Shown: positions 25,179 through 33,150 of the stretch, in pieces | How positions within the stretch are numbered: the stretch's first letter is position 1 | Layout: each line of letters starts with the position of its first letter | Assembly: GCA_002725995.1 (NCBI GenBank) | Contig: PBRQ01000019.1 | Coordinates: 63,805 to 99,379, forward strand | Reading direction: 5' to 3' | Origin: Gammaproteobacteria bacterium | GTDB lineage: Bacteria; Pseudomonadota; Gammaproteobacteria; Pseudomonadales; Azotimanducaceae | DNA: 35,575 nt | Notes under the pieces: generated by a model | Database searches by the model: none | What the model was told of the DNA's origin: nothing | Seen by the model: only the letters and a program-made list of their open reading frames with translations | Made by a program: the position numbers and the translations under genes

Positions 25179-25796
25179 ATGTCACGGCAGCAGAAGTGGA
25201 ACGAGCGATACACAAAAAAGGATCTTATATGGTCAGCAGCACCAAACCACGTGTTCGTAAGAGAGGTCGGAACCATTAAACCAGGCAAGGGACTGGATGT
25301 TGCCTGCGGTGAAGGGCGAAATGCTCTCTGGCTGGCGGAACAGGGTTGGGATGTTACTGGAATGGATTTTTCCGATGTCGCCATTGGGAAGGCAAAACAG
25401 ATAGCAGCAAAAAGAAGCCTCAGTATCAACTGGATCGCGGCAGATGCTTCCTCCTTTGAGCTGCCACAGCATGAATTTGACCTGGCGGCGATCCTCTACC
25501 TGCACACGCCACCGGAAGAGCGCGAGCGCTGGATGGCTAATGTGATCAATTCCATCAAGCCCGGGGGATCATTTATCTATATTGCGCACGATACCAGCAA
25601 TATCGAACATGGTGTGGGCGGCCCACAGGACCTGTCACTATTACCGTCCCTTGAGGAAATTACCAGCACCCTTACCGGCTTCGAGATTCAGAAAGCAGAA
25701 GTCGTCGATAGACCCGTCGAGAATGATCCAGGTCATGGCCAGGACCTGGAAGGCGTCGCAAAGGATTCCATTATCCATGCAGTAAAAGCTGAGTGA
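25179..25796 (+). CDS. SAM-dependent methyltransferase (TehB-like)
   Basis: A 205-residue class I methyltransferase of the TehB-type size. Motif I GLDVACGEGRNALWLA covers 38-53, an acidic GMDFSDVAI follows (61-69), then AADASSF and LAAILYLHTP. TehB-like enzymes methylate tellurite, selenite or similar small nucleophiles, but other substrates occur in the family. AGAGAGG is placed five bases before the ATG. It is divergent from GtrA across 133 bases and convergent with the transporter gene. A selenium link would be notable given the putative selenoprotein, but nothing here demonstrates it. Confidence 0.83.
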   Translation: MSRQQKWNERYTKKDLIWSAAPNHVFVREVGTIKPGKGLDVACGEGRNALWLAEQGWDVTGMDFSDVAIGKAKQIAAKRSLSINWIAADASSFELPQHEFDLAAILYLHTPPEERERWMANVINSIKPGGSFIYIAHDTSNIEHGVGGPQDLSLLPSLEEITSTLTGFEIQKAEVVDRPVENDPGHGQDLEGVAKDSIIHAVKAE

Positions 25797-25820
25797 GCAG
25801 TTCAAGGCTCCAGACGGTCA

Positions 25821-27215
25821 CTAATTTGCGTGTGATGATTGTTCTCGAACCTTGAGTTTTTGACGAACCTCCGTGTGCTTTTGTTCAGTCAGGGGATGAT
25901 TCCAGGCAATAATTGCTGCAAGCCAGAAGCCAATAGCAGGCCCGAAACAATAGAGTAACTTCAACCCCAACAGGCTGCTATCAGTATTCAGCGCATCCGG
26001 CGAGGCATCGTATTCCAGGGCAGCAAGAATGGTGAGTGCCAACCAGGGACCAATCGATTGCGAGACCTTGATCACAAAGGACCAGACAGCAAAATACCAG
26101 GCAGCACGGTCCTCCCCGCTTTCAAGCGTGTCTACGTCGATGACATCCGCCTTCATTGAGTTTGGCAGCACCCAGAAGGAGCCGCCAAGAAAACCAGTGG
26201 CCGCTGTAAATGGCAGCATGTAGTAAAAGTCACCGGCACCAAGCGCCAGGTAGCCACACTGAAAAAAGCCAAAGGCACCGAGGCCAATACACCAGGCACG
26301 GTGCTTGCCCACCTGTCGGGAGAACCAGATCCAAAAAGGGATACCCATCAGGTTGAAACCATAGTAAACCAGCAGCATCAGAATACTGCTCTGCTCCTCC
26401 TTCAGCACACCCCGGATGAAGAAGACCACGAGCGCGCTCGAAATTGCAGAACCCAACTGACTGATAAAAAAAGCCAGCACCAGCCGCTTGAACGGCGCAT
26501 TGTCCCACATGAGCTTTAGCCCCGGGATCAGCGGTATGCGCGTGGGCAGATAGTTCCTGTTCTCTGGCACGTTAAATACGGTCAACCCAACGGTTAGGGG
26601 CAACAGCACCAGCGTCATGGTACCGACAAGAAACAGGGTTTCCTTTGTTCCCCCGTAATTGAACAGGAAGATCGCTGCGACTGGCACAACCTTGCTGAGG
26701 ACATTGGCCGCCATACCAATCCATGCTCGCCAGCCGGTAATACGCGTTCGTTCGTTGTAGTCCGGGGACAGTTCTGCGGCCCAGGCATAGTAAGGAATGA
26801 AGAGCATGGTCCAGCCGAGCCAGAGCACGATCAACCAGCCAAGGAGATAGGCTGCGGTAACAGGTGGTTCCGGCATAAATAGCTTATAGACTGCAAGCAT
26901 GAGGATCGGAACCGCGGCCACCATCCACACTCGTCGCCTGCCCCAGCGGGTATTGGTCCGATCACTGAGCCAGCCGATAAGCGGATCCGTTACGCCATCG
27001 AACAGCCGGGATAGCAGCAACACGGTAGCGACAGCGCTCAGACTGACACCGAGATCGGCTCCATAGTAATTGGGAATGAACGCTGCCACGGGTACGCCTG
27101 CCATCTGGATAGGCATATCAGCGAGGCCATAGTAGAACAGCGTCTTTCTTGAAAGTTGTTGCGGCGGTGACCCGGCTTCATTACCCAGGGCTGTGGCGTT
27201 CGATTGACCCGACAA
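25821..27215 (-). CDS. GPH-type sugar/organic-acid symporter (MFS_2 superfamily)
   Basis: A 464-residue polytopic transporter with about 12 membrane helices. The family motif FDGVTDPLIGWLSDRT lies at 72-87, followed by RWGRRRVW, which is characteristic of glycoside-pentoside-hexuronide cation symporters. The start is a TTG at 27215 with GAGGAG four bases upstream; the next Met is at residue 34. A 20-base operator identical to one upstream of the PEP-synthase-like gene lies 41 bases before this start. Together with its catabolic neighbours this suggests import of the cluster's growth substrate rather than a sugar. The substrate is not identified. Confidence 0.87.
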   Translation of the reverse strand: MSGQSNATALGNEAGSPPQQLSRKTLFYYGLADMPIQMAGVPVAAFIPNYYGADLGVSLSAVATVLLLSRLFDGVTDPLIGWLSDRTNTRWGRRRVWMVAAVPILMLAVYKLFMPEPPVTAAYLLGWLIVLWLGWTMLFIPYYAWAAELSPDYNERTRITGWRAWIGMAANVLSKVVPVAAIFLFNYGGTKETLFLVGTMTLVLLPLTVGLTVFNVPENRNYLPTRIPLIPGLKLMWDNAPFKRLVLAFFISQLGSAISSALVVFFIRGVLKEEQSSILMLLVYYGFNLMGIPFWIWFSRQVGKHRAWCIGLGAFGFFQCGYLALGAGDFYYMLPFTAATGFLGGSFWVLPNSMKADVIDVDTLESGEDRAAWYFAVWSFVIKVSQSIGPWLALTILAALEYDASPDALNTDSSLLGLKLLYCFGPAIGFWLAAIIAWNHPLTEQKHTEVRQKLKVREQSSHAN

Positions 27216-27255
27216 AATGCTCCTCTAACAAACTTGAATTCTGTTCAGCCTCCAC

Positions 27256-27275
27256 TATAACGTGTTTTACTTTTT
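27256..27275. promoter_or_regulatory. KstR/TetR-like operator, copy 2
   Basis: This is the second exact copy of TATAACGTGTTTTACTTTTT, with the palindromic 14-mer at 27256-27269. It lies 41 bases upstream of the transporter start, in the opposite orientation to that gene. The two copies are 22 kb apart, so the conserved part beyond the palindrome (ACTTTTT) may matter too. The binding protein is not in the window. Confidence 0.55.
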
Positions 27276-27346
27276 CCGAACATCCATACATGGCTTCGCA
27301 TATGCAGGACAAGCAAATACGTCATCAAATCGAGTATTTTCGTAAT

Positions 27347-27367
27347 GGGCGCGCACAAGACGCGCCC
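27347..27367. terminator. GC hairpin after the lysine-less SDR
   Basis: GGGCGCG (27347-27353) pairs perfectly with CGCGCCC (27361-27367) around a seven-base loop. It lies 22 bases beyond the SDR stop on the minus strand and upstream of the transporter. No T-run follows in either direction, so it may be a weak terminator or a 3'-end stabiliser. Confidence 0.4.
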
Positions 27368-27388
27368 CATGAGCGTTATTCGGTAGTA

Positions 27389-28195
27389 TTATTGAGGAGC
27401 ATAACTAAATGGTTCAACAGCACCATCCAGTGGGTTGTCCGTCACGCTGCGCGCCGCATCGAGACGAATCACCTGCCCCGTATAGTGTTTTGCGCGGGCA
27501 ATGAATACCAGCGCATCGGCAAATTCCTCCGGCTGGATGATTTCATGCATGGGCGAATCAAGTGACCGCAGGAATGCGTTCATCTGCGCTCCTTCCGAAG
27601 CAAATGGTTTTGCCGCACGGGAGCTCCTCTCAGCATCTGGTTCTGCCGCTACTGTCCAGCCCGGTGAGATGGTGTTAACCCTGATCTTGCGCGGCGCCAG
27701 TTCCCCTGCCAGGTGATGGGAATAGGCTTCAATAGCGCCGGCGACAGCTGCCCCGAAGGCATAGTAGGGGTAGAAAGCCCTGTTGCCAACACCGGAACAG
27801 AGCAGGATGATTCCGCCATCAGGGATTTTTGGCAGTGCACTCTTAATCATTCGACACTGACCAAAGAACCGGGAGTTGAACATGGCAAGCGCTTCTCCAA
27901 CCGGTAATTCCTCCACTGGACCTATGACAGTCCAGCCAGCGGTACAGGCAACTATGTCAACACGATCGAATCCATCAATATAGTCTGCAACCTCCTGATC
28001 ACTATCGACATCAACCAGCGCATAGCTTGCCTGATCGCCCAGCCTTGCAACGGCCTCCTGCAACGCGCCTTCACGCCGCCCAATCATAGACACACTGCCA
28101 CCTTCATTGACGATTCTCTCTGCTATGGCGAAGCCAATCTGGCCAGTCGCACCACTGATGACCGCTTTCTGATTCGCGAATGTCTGTTCTGCCAT
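27389..28195 (-). CDS. Atypical SDR lacking the catalytic lysine
   Basis: A 268-residue Rossmann-fold protein of the SDR group: SGATGQIG at 14-21, DVDSD (62-66), CTAG (84-87) in place of NNAG, and TISPGW (175-180). In the active-site region Tyr145 is present (PYYAFGAA) but the position four residues later, normally lysine, is Ala149. Ser134 in LLCSG is near the usual serine place. It may bind NAD(P) without classical reduction, use a different base, or be structural. AAGGAG sits eight bases before the ATG. It diverges from the SnoaL-like gene across a region with two dyads. Confidence 0.82.
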   Translation of the reverse strand: MAEQTFANQKAVISGATGQIGFAIAERIVNEGGSVSMIGRREGALQEAVARLGDQASYALVDVDSDQEVADYIDGFDRVDIVACTAGWTVIGPVEELPVGEALAMFNSRFFGQCRMIKSALPKIPDGGIILLCSGVGNRAFYPYYAFGAAVAGAIEAYSHHLAGELAPRKIRVNTISPGWTVAAEPDAERSSRAAKPFASEGAQMNAFLRSLDSPMHEIIQPEEFADALVFIARAKHYTGQVIRLDAARSVTDNPLDGAVEPFSYAPQ

Positions 28196-28255
28196 TTTAA
28201 TTACTCCTTTGTGTCATGGTTGGTTTGGTAGGTTGATTGTATTTTCAGCGCACCG

Positions 28256-28286
28256 GACATTGTCACATTCACTATGGTAATGTCCA
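28256..28286. promoter_or_regulatory. Inverted repeat GGACATT-n17-AATGTCC
   Basis: Seven-base arms at 28256-28262 and 28280-28286 are perfect reverse complements 17 bases apart. The position between divergent genes suits an operator. A second dyad with the same 17-base spacer follows at 28297-28329. Confidence 0.4.
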
Positions 28287-28296
28287 ATTCTTCGTC

Positions 28297-28329
28297 CCGG
28301 GCAAACGCTATTTTCTGGACTGCCCGGGG
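28297..28329. promoter_or_regulatory. Inverted repeat CCCGGGCA-n17-TGCCCGGG
   Basis: Eight-base perfect arms lie at 28297-28304 and 28322-28329. It can fold as a strong hairpin 56 bases before the SnoaL-like start, or act as an operator. It lies upstream of the chosen start, which favours regulatory over coding use of this stretch. Confidence 0.4.
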
Positions 28330-28384
28330 AAGCAATGCTTTACTGTCACGCATTAGTCTTCAACCCAAAACTAACGAGGTTATC

Positions 28385-28828
28385 ATGACTCAGTCCGGTG
28401 AAAAATCTACAAAGCGTATCCAACTGGCGACCGATCTGTTTAAAGCCTGGTCGAGTGGCGATGCCGATGCGCCCGAAAAGTTCTTCCACCCAGAAGGGAC
28501 ACTCCACGACGTTGTTGCGGGAGAAACATTTGATGGCTGGACAGCAATACGCGGCTTCTTCGCCCGTGGCCTTGTACCGGGAAAGGAACTTACACTGATA
28601 CCGGAAAGGTTCTGGGCCAGTGATAACGGCATTGCTCTGACCTGGATCATGTCTTCCAATGTTCTCGATGATACCTTCGGCGAACACAACAAGGGCAAGC
28701 GAACCCGCGTATTGGGCATGACCAGCCTGGACTTCGACGACAATGATCTGGTCACCGCAGAAGTGGACTACTGGACCCGTGACTCTGTGCCACGATCCCT
28801 TGGTGTAGATCCAACTAAGCCAGCTTAG
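28385..28828 (+). CDS. SnoaL/NTF2-like protein
   Basis: A 147-residue cone-shaped NTF2-like fold protein. Recognisable features are the N-terminal helix with LATDLFKAWSSGDA, FHPEGTLHDVVAGETFDGWTAIRGFF, and the beta strands ending in VTAEVDYWTRDSV. Such proteins include ketosteroid isomerases, SnoaL cyclases and dehydratases; no catalytic pair can be firmly assigned, so its role is open. GAGG lies six bases before the ATG at 28385; an in-frame upstream ATG (28274) would put the two dyads inside the coding region and is not preferred. It precedes the molybdenum oxidoreductase genes by 108 bases. Confidence 0.75.
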   Translation: MTQSGEKSTKRIQLATDLFKAWSSGDADAPEKFFHPEGTLHDVVAGETFDGWTAIRGFFARGLVPGKELTLIPERFWASDNGIALTWIMSSNVLDDTFGEHNKGKRTRVLGMTSLDFDDNDLVTAEVDYWTRDSVPRSLGVDPTKPA

Positions 28829-28852
28829 AAAGTTCAGCAGAAACACTGACAG

Positions 28853-28877
28853 GCAATCATCGGCAGGAGGTGATTGC
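28853..28877. promoter_or_regulatory. Inverted repeat GCAATCA-n11-TGATTGC
   Basis: Perfect seven-base arms (28853-28859 and 28871-28877) lie after the SnoaL-like stop and 60 bases before the molybdopterin gene. It could be an operator for that operon or a weak transcript-end hairpin; no T-run follows. Next to it, at 28893-28900, is GTGTTTTA, a half-site of the 20-base operator. Confidence 0.3.
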
Positions 28878-28936
28878 ACAACAGCAGTATCTGTGTTTTA
28901 TTTTCACGTCTTTCGTAAAAAGCGGATGCGTGTGGT

Positions 28937-31291
28937 ATGGCGACGAATGCTGAGATCGATGCTCGTTCGAAGGTAGCGGGCGGAACCCGCATAGTTCAGA
29001 CAGCCTGTCCCATGGTTGCAGCCTGCCTGGGTGGTAGCTGCCCCGTCTATGCCCACGTCAAAGGTGAAAAAGTTGTCCGGTTTGAACCTGTCATCCCCGG
29101 TCGTTTCTGTGCAAAGGGTGCCGTCTGGCCCGAGCGAATCCACAGTAAAGATCGCATCCTCTACCCCCTCAAGCGTGTTGGTGAGCGCGGCTCCGGTGAA
29201 TGGGAACGCGTTTCCTGGGATGAGGCACTCGAATCCATTGCGGAAAAACTCAAAGAAATAGATAACGATCACGGCCATCAGACCATTGCCATGTTCGACC
29301 GGGCTGGTGTTGCAGGTCAGCGGTTTGGACAACTCCTGGGGTCAACAATGGTCAGCTTTATTGGCGCCCATGGCGATAGCCCCGTTGGCGCGGCCCGGGC
29401 AACTGGCTGGCGCAATTGGACCGATCCCCTGGGCATACCAGGAGCGCAACAGGCCCCGGGCGGGCATGCCATGGAAGACCTGGCGATGAATTCCAACGTC
29501 ATCATCTTCTGGGCCGCCAATACCGCCGAAACTGAACAACTGCAGATGAAGCACCTCATCGCCGCCCAGGAACGCGGCGCCAAGCTGATCACCATCGACC
29601 CCATATTTACCACAACCGCCGCCATGTCAGACCAGTGGATCCCAGCAAAGGTTGGCACAGATGCGGCACTGGCCCTGGCCATGATCGCCATCATTCATGA
29701 CAAGGCAATGGTCGACACTGCCTACATGAATCAGCATACCAATGGCCCCTTCCTGATCCGGCAGGATAACGGCCAGATCCTGAGGGAATCTGATCTCAAC
29801 AACCAGGACAGTACAGGATTTTTGGTCTGGGATGAGCGCAGCCAGACGGCAAAACCCGCTGACGAAGCGGGCGTAACGCCAACACTGATGGGCGGATGGG
29901 AAGTTAATGGGATTGCCTGCCGCACCGCCTACCAGATGCTCATCGACGAGGCTCAGACATTTACAATCGAGCATACTGCTGAGATAACTGGCCTTCCCGC
30001 CGACATTGTTTATCAGTTGGCCATCGACTATGGGACAGCAGAACCAGGAGCCATCAAGAAAGGCTGGGGTATCGGACGCACCTATCATGCCCATCATATG
30101 GAAAGGCTGATGCTCACCCTCGCCGCCATGACGGGAAACATGGGCAGGCCCGGGGGCGGTGTAAGCGCAATATCCTCGTTCCAGGCGCCACCCCTGAATC
30201 GCAAGGCAGCAGAAAGACTGACGGATACAGTTCCCCAGACGGTCATCGATGGTCTCTCCCTGCTGGCGGCTACCACGGGAGAAGAGGTACCGGAATTAGG
30301 CAAGTTCCCCATTAAGGCCCTAATCATGGCCGGCATGAACTGGGTCGGGCAGTGGCCGGGACAGGCCAAAACACTGCGGGAAGTACTGCCAAATATAGAG
30401 CTCATCGTCGTACATGAACTGGTCATGTCCGATGCCGCCAAGATGGCAGACTATGTACTGCCAGTTACCACCCCCTACGAACACGAGGGGGTGTGCATGC
30501 CCGGATACTATGGCAACCTGATTCAACACATGCCTGAAGTTGTACCGCCGGTTGGGGAATCCAAGTCAGATTTTGAAATCTTCCGCAACCTGGGCATGAA
30601 GATGGGTTGGTCTGAGCACTTCAAGGACCTCAATGAAGCGGCGCTTTTGCCAAAAATGTGGGAAACGGTCCCTGGTGTCAGTTTCGATCGCATCAAGGAA
30701 GAAAAGGCGCTGGTCTGGGAAGGATTCAATCCCGGCGCGACTGAAGAGCACCCCCACGTTGAATGGGCCGAGGCACAATTCCGCACACCCTCCGGGCGAC
30801 TTGAATTTTATGCAGAGGAATGTGCTGACCTGGGTGATGCACTGCCAATCTACAGGGAGCGCCCCCGCGACCTCTATGCGCTGGCCGGTGAGAAACTGCC
30901 CCTTAGCCTGGTGAGTTACCACTCCAAGTTTCTGCCTAGCGCTACCCTCAACGAGGTTGCCACCTTCCGGGACCTCATGCCCGGACCCTATGTAATGGTA
31001 AACCCCCTCGATGCTGAATCAAGAGACATCGGCGAAGATGACATCGTGGAAATATTCAATGGCCTCGGCAGCGTCATATTGCATGCACGGATGAGCGAGG
31101 GAATGCGGCCCGGCACGATTGCTGTGATGCAGGGTTGGCGGCGCAGCAGCTTCATCGAAGGCGGCATGCAGGAACTCGTTAGTGGCAATGTGACAAACCC
31201 CGCGCACCTGAAAATGAAACCACTGACCGGCGCCGATCCCAACGCGCCCTTGCACGATGTCTGGGTTGATATTCGCAAGGTGAACACATGA
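28937..31291 (+). CDS. Molybdopterin oxidoreductase catalytic subunit (DMSO reductase family)
   Basis: A 784-residue bis-MGD enzyme. N-terminal cysteines 24, 30, 35 and 58 (TACPMVAACLGGSCPV, RFCAKG) could hold a [4Fe-4S] cluster with unusual spacing. Cofactor-binding blocks are IIFWAANTAETEQ, KLITIDPIFTTTAAMSDQWIP and PGTD-like VGTDAALAL. The C-terminal MopB domain includes PYVMVNPLDAESRDIGEDD. There is no Tat signal and no Cys/Sec at the usual molybdenum ligand place, so the ligand may be Ser or Asp, as in DMSO-reductase or transhydroxylase types. The start is the first ATG after a stop; its Shine-Dalgarno is poor. The four-base overlap with the ferredoxin-subunit gene marks a heterodimer. 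The reaction is unknown. Confidence 0.88.
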   Translation: MATNAEIDARSKVAGGTRIVQTACPMVAACLGGSCPVYAHVKGEKVVRFEPVIPGRFCAKGAVWPERIHSKDRILYPLKRVGERGSGEWERVSWDEALESIAEKLKEIDNDHGHQTIAMFDRAGVAGQRFGQLLGSTMVSFIGAHGDSPVGAARATGWRNWTDPLGIPGAQQAPGGHAMEDLAMNSNVIIFWAANTAETEQLQMKHLIAAQERGAKLITIDPIFTTTAAMSDQWIPAKVGTDAALALAMIAIIHDKAMVDTAYMNQHTNGPFLIRQDNGQILRESDLNNQDSTGFLVWDERSQTAKPADEAGVTPTLMGGWEVNGIACRTAYQMLIDEAQTFTIEHTAEITGLPADIVYQLAIDYGTAEPGAIKKGWGIGRTYHAHHMERLMLTLAAMTGNMGRPGGGVSAISSFQAPPLNRKAAERLTDTVPQTVIDGLSLLAATTGEEVPELGKFPIKALIMAGMNWVGQWPGQAKTLREVLPNIELIVVHELVMSDAAKMADYVLPVTTPYEHEGVCMPGYYGNLIQHMPEVVPPVGESKSDFEIFRNLGMKMGWSEHFKDLNEAALLPKMWETVPGVSFDRIKEEKALVWEGFNPGATEEHPHVEWAEAQFRTPSGRLEFYAEECADLGDALPIYRERPRDLYALAGEKLPLSLVSYHSKFLPSATLNEVATFRDLMPGPYVMVNPLDAESRDIGEDDIVEIFNGLGSVILHARMSEGMRPGTIAVMQGWRRSSFIEGGMQELVSGNVTNPAHLKMKPLTGADPNAPLHDVWVDIRKVNT

Positions 31292-31953
31292 GCACAATGA
31301 ATGATCGGCAGCCAGAAACTGACCAACAGTTGGGTCTCCTTATCGACCTCGACCGATGTATCGGCTGCCACGCCTGCACCTTGGTCTGCCAGGAAGAACA
31401 TGGAGATCCCCAGGGTGTCCAGCGCATGAAGGTGCCAACCATTGGTTCGGGACACCACGATATTCCCGCGGGGGTTTACCCGGATGTCTGGATGTATTTT
31501 CAACCAAGGATGTGCCAGCACTGCATTAACCCGCCATGCATTGAATCCTGCCCCTTTAGTGCCATCGAGAAACGGGATGATGGTGTGGTGACAATAATCG
31601 AAGAGGATTGTACGGGCTGCAACCTCTGCCCACCCGCTTGCCCTTACGACGTCATCGCCATAAACTCCGACGATATGCTAGTCGCCGTGTGCGACATGTG
31701 CTCCACCCGATTGGATGAAGGCCTGCACCCGGCCTGTGAGGATGCCTGCCCCGGGGATGCGATTTTCTTTGGCGACATCAACAACGGTGATTCAGTGATT
31801 AACCAGCAAAAACTAAAACTGCCTAAACAGGCCTATGTATTGTCGGGAGTATCATCAGGTGACGGTGACAAAAATGACCGGCCAACATCACGCTACCAGT
31901 CACAAAAAGCACAACACCAGGCGGACACCAGTATCCTGGCAGTGGATGACTAA
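31288..31953 (+). CDS. Four-cluster ferredoxin subunit (DmsB/NrfC-like)
   Basis: A 221-residue electron-transfer subunit with 16 cysteines in four groups: 24/27/30/34, 76/79/84/88, 108/111/114/118 and 135/138/150/154. This is the DmsB/PhsB arrangement of four [4Fe-4S] clusters. It starts by ATGA overlap with the molybdopterin subunit. The tail from residue 180 is polar and low in order. No membrane-anchor subunit (DmsC/NrfD-like) follows, so electrons probably come from or go to a soluble carrier, or the enzyme is redox-neutral like transhydroxylase. Confidence 0.92.
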   Translation: MSTMNDRQPETDQQLGLLIDLDRCIGCHACTLVCQEEHGDPQGVQRMKVPTIGSGHHDIPAGVYPDVWMYFQPRMCQHCINPPCIESCPFSAIEKRDDGVVTIIEEDCTGCNLCPPACPYDVIAINSDDMLVAVCDMCSTRLDEGLHPACEDACPGDAIFFGDINNGDSVINQQKLKLPKQAYVLSGVSSGDGDKNDRPTSRYQSQKAQHQADTSILAVDD

Positions 31954-32016
31954 GATACATACCAGGCTGACCGTTGAAACCAGAGAAAACAGTAACTAAA
32001 TGGAAAGAAACCAGCA

Positions 32017-32886
32017 ATGACGGATGAACCAGAGAGCGGTAAACGATTAGAGAACCAGGTGGCGATCGTCACAGGAGCCAGTAGAGGCCTTGGCCAGGCT
32101 ATTGCCCTGGCATTTGCCCGGGAAGGTGCAAAGGTCGTTGTTGCCGCACGTACCGAGCAGGTCTGGAATGAAAAATTGCCCGGCACCGTATTTGAGACTG
32201 CTGAGGAAATTGAGAAGATCGGCGGTTATGCACTGCCTGTTCGTTGTGATGTAGGTGTCGAGAGTGATCTGATCGACCTGGTAAACAAGGTGCACGATGA
32301 ACTGGGCCCCGTTGATATACTGGTCAACAATGCCGCGCTTACGGTTCCTGGCCGTCCACCCAAAAAGGATGCTGAGCCTGCCCCTGCTATCCCAAAAGAG
32401 GCCAAACTCAGCCGCATGGCCACCCGGGGTGGCTTTCTGGATTTTCCACTCAAAGGCTTTCGCCTGCACTACGAGATTGGCTTGTTCGCCTGCTACCGCC
32501 TGATGCAACTGGTCCTGCCCGACATGGTTGCAAAGGGAAAAGGTTCTGTTCTCAACATCAGTTCCGGTGCCTCAACTAACCCCGGTGAAGGCCCATACCC
32601 GAATGCAAAAGGCACGACCGGCTTCGCCTACGGTGGCAACAAGGCAGCACTTGAACATCTCACCAGGGCAGTTGCATATGAAATGGCAGCCCATGGCGTT
32701 TCTGTGAACGCGCTGCTGCCCGCTGGGGCCATCATGACCCCTGGGGTGAAGGCAATGTTACCCAGCATAGAAGTGAACGATACACCTGAAAATTTCGCCG
32801 AAGCGGCCGTCCGCCTGGTGACGACTGACCCAGAGGTAATGACCGGCTGGATTGCGCGGCATGATGAAGTTCTGAGACCGAGCTAG
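32017..32886 (+). CDS. Short-chain dehydrogenase with a central insertion
   Basis: A 289-residue SDR with TGASRGLG (19-26), NNAA (104-107, replacing NNAG), Ser183 and Tyr205-xxx-Lys209 (YGGNK). The usual stretch between NNAG and the active site is enlarged by about 30 residues, with a proline-rich PPKKDAEPAPAIPK. This is seen in some multifunctional and hydroxysteroid-dehydrogenase-like SDRs and may close over the substrate. The likely Shine-Dalgarno is poor (GGAAAG about ten bases upstream). It lies 63 bases after the ferredoxin subunit and may be in the same operon, acting on the same substrate as the molybdoenzyme. Confidence 0.85.
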   Translation: MTDEPESGKRLENQVAIVTGASRGLGQAIALAFAREGAKVVVAARTEQVWNEKLPGTVFETAEEIEKIGGYALPVRCDVGVESDLIDLVNKVHDELGPVDILVNNAALTVPGRPPKKDAEPAPAIPKEAKLSRMATRGGFLDFPLKGFRLHYEIGLFACYRLMQLVLPDMVAKGKGSVLNISSGASTNPGEGPYPNAKGTTGFAYGGNKAALEHLTRAVAYEMAAHGVSVNALLPAGAIMTPGVKAMLPSIEVNDTPENFAEAAVRLVTTDPEVMTGWIARHDEVLRPS

Positions 32887-32944
32887 CAACCTGCTAGAGC
32901 CCTCGCTAGGAGCTTTGCCGCGCCGATTTTGGAAAACCCAGCTC

Positions 32945-32959
32945 CTGAAGATTCTTCAG
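32945..32959. repeat. Fifteen-base palindrome after the SDR
   Basis: CTGAAGA-T-TCTTCAG is a perfect seven-base-arm palindrome with a single centre base, 59 bases after the SDR stop. The one-base centre disfavours an RNA hairpin; a protein-binding site is possible. The surrounding gap (32887-33150) has no convincing gene. Confidence 0.3.
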
Positions 32960-33068
32960 CTGTACCCCGTCAGCACCATGTGGACCAATTAGCCGGAAAA
33001 ATGAGTCCGCTCCTGAGGGTGCTGCGGAAGGTAAAATCCGCTGAAATCCTTATCCTCGCCCTTCTCTG

Positions 33069-33093
33069 TACGGCCAGGTGCAGACATCTCGCG
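33069..33093 (+). repeat. Diverged direct repeat, left copy
   Basis: ACGGCCAGGTGCAGACAT here matches ACGGCCAGGTACGGACAT at 34345-34362 with two differences. About 35-50 bases further on, both copies have an AATAAGGTGGTG / AATAGGATGGTG stretch. The two copies flank the secreted methyltransferase-like gene in the same orientation. Confidence 0.35.
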
Positions 33094-33150
33094 ATCGCAT
33101 TACTTCCAAGAATAAGGTGGTGGGAAATTGAATCTGGCCCCTTTTGGCTC

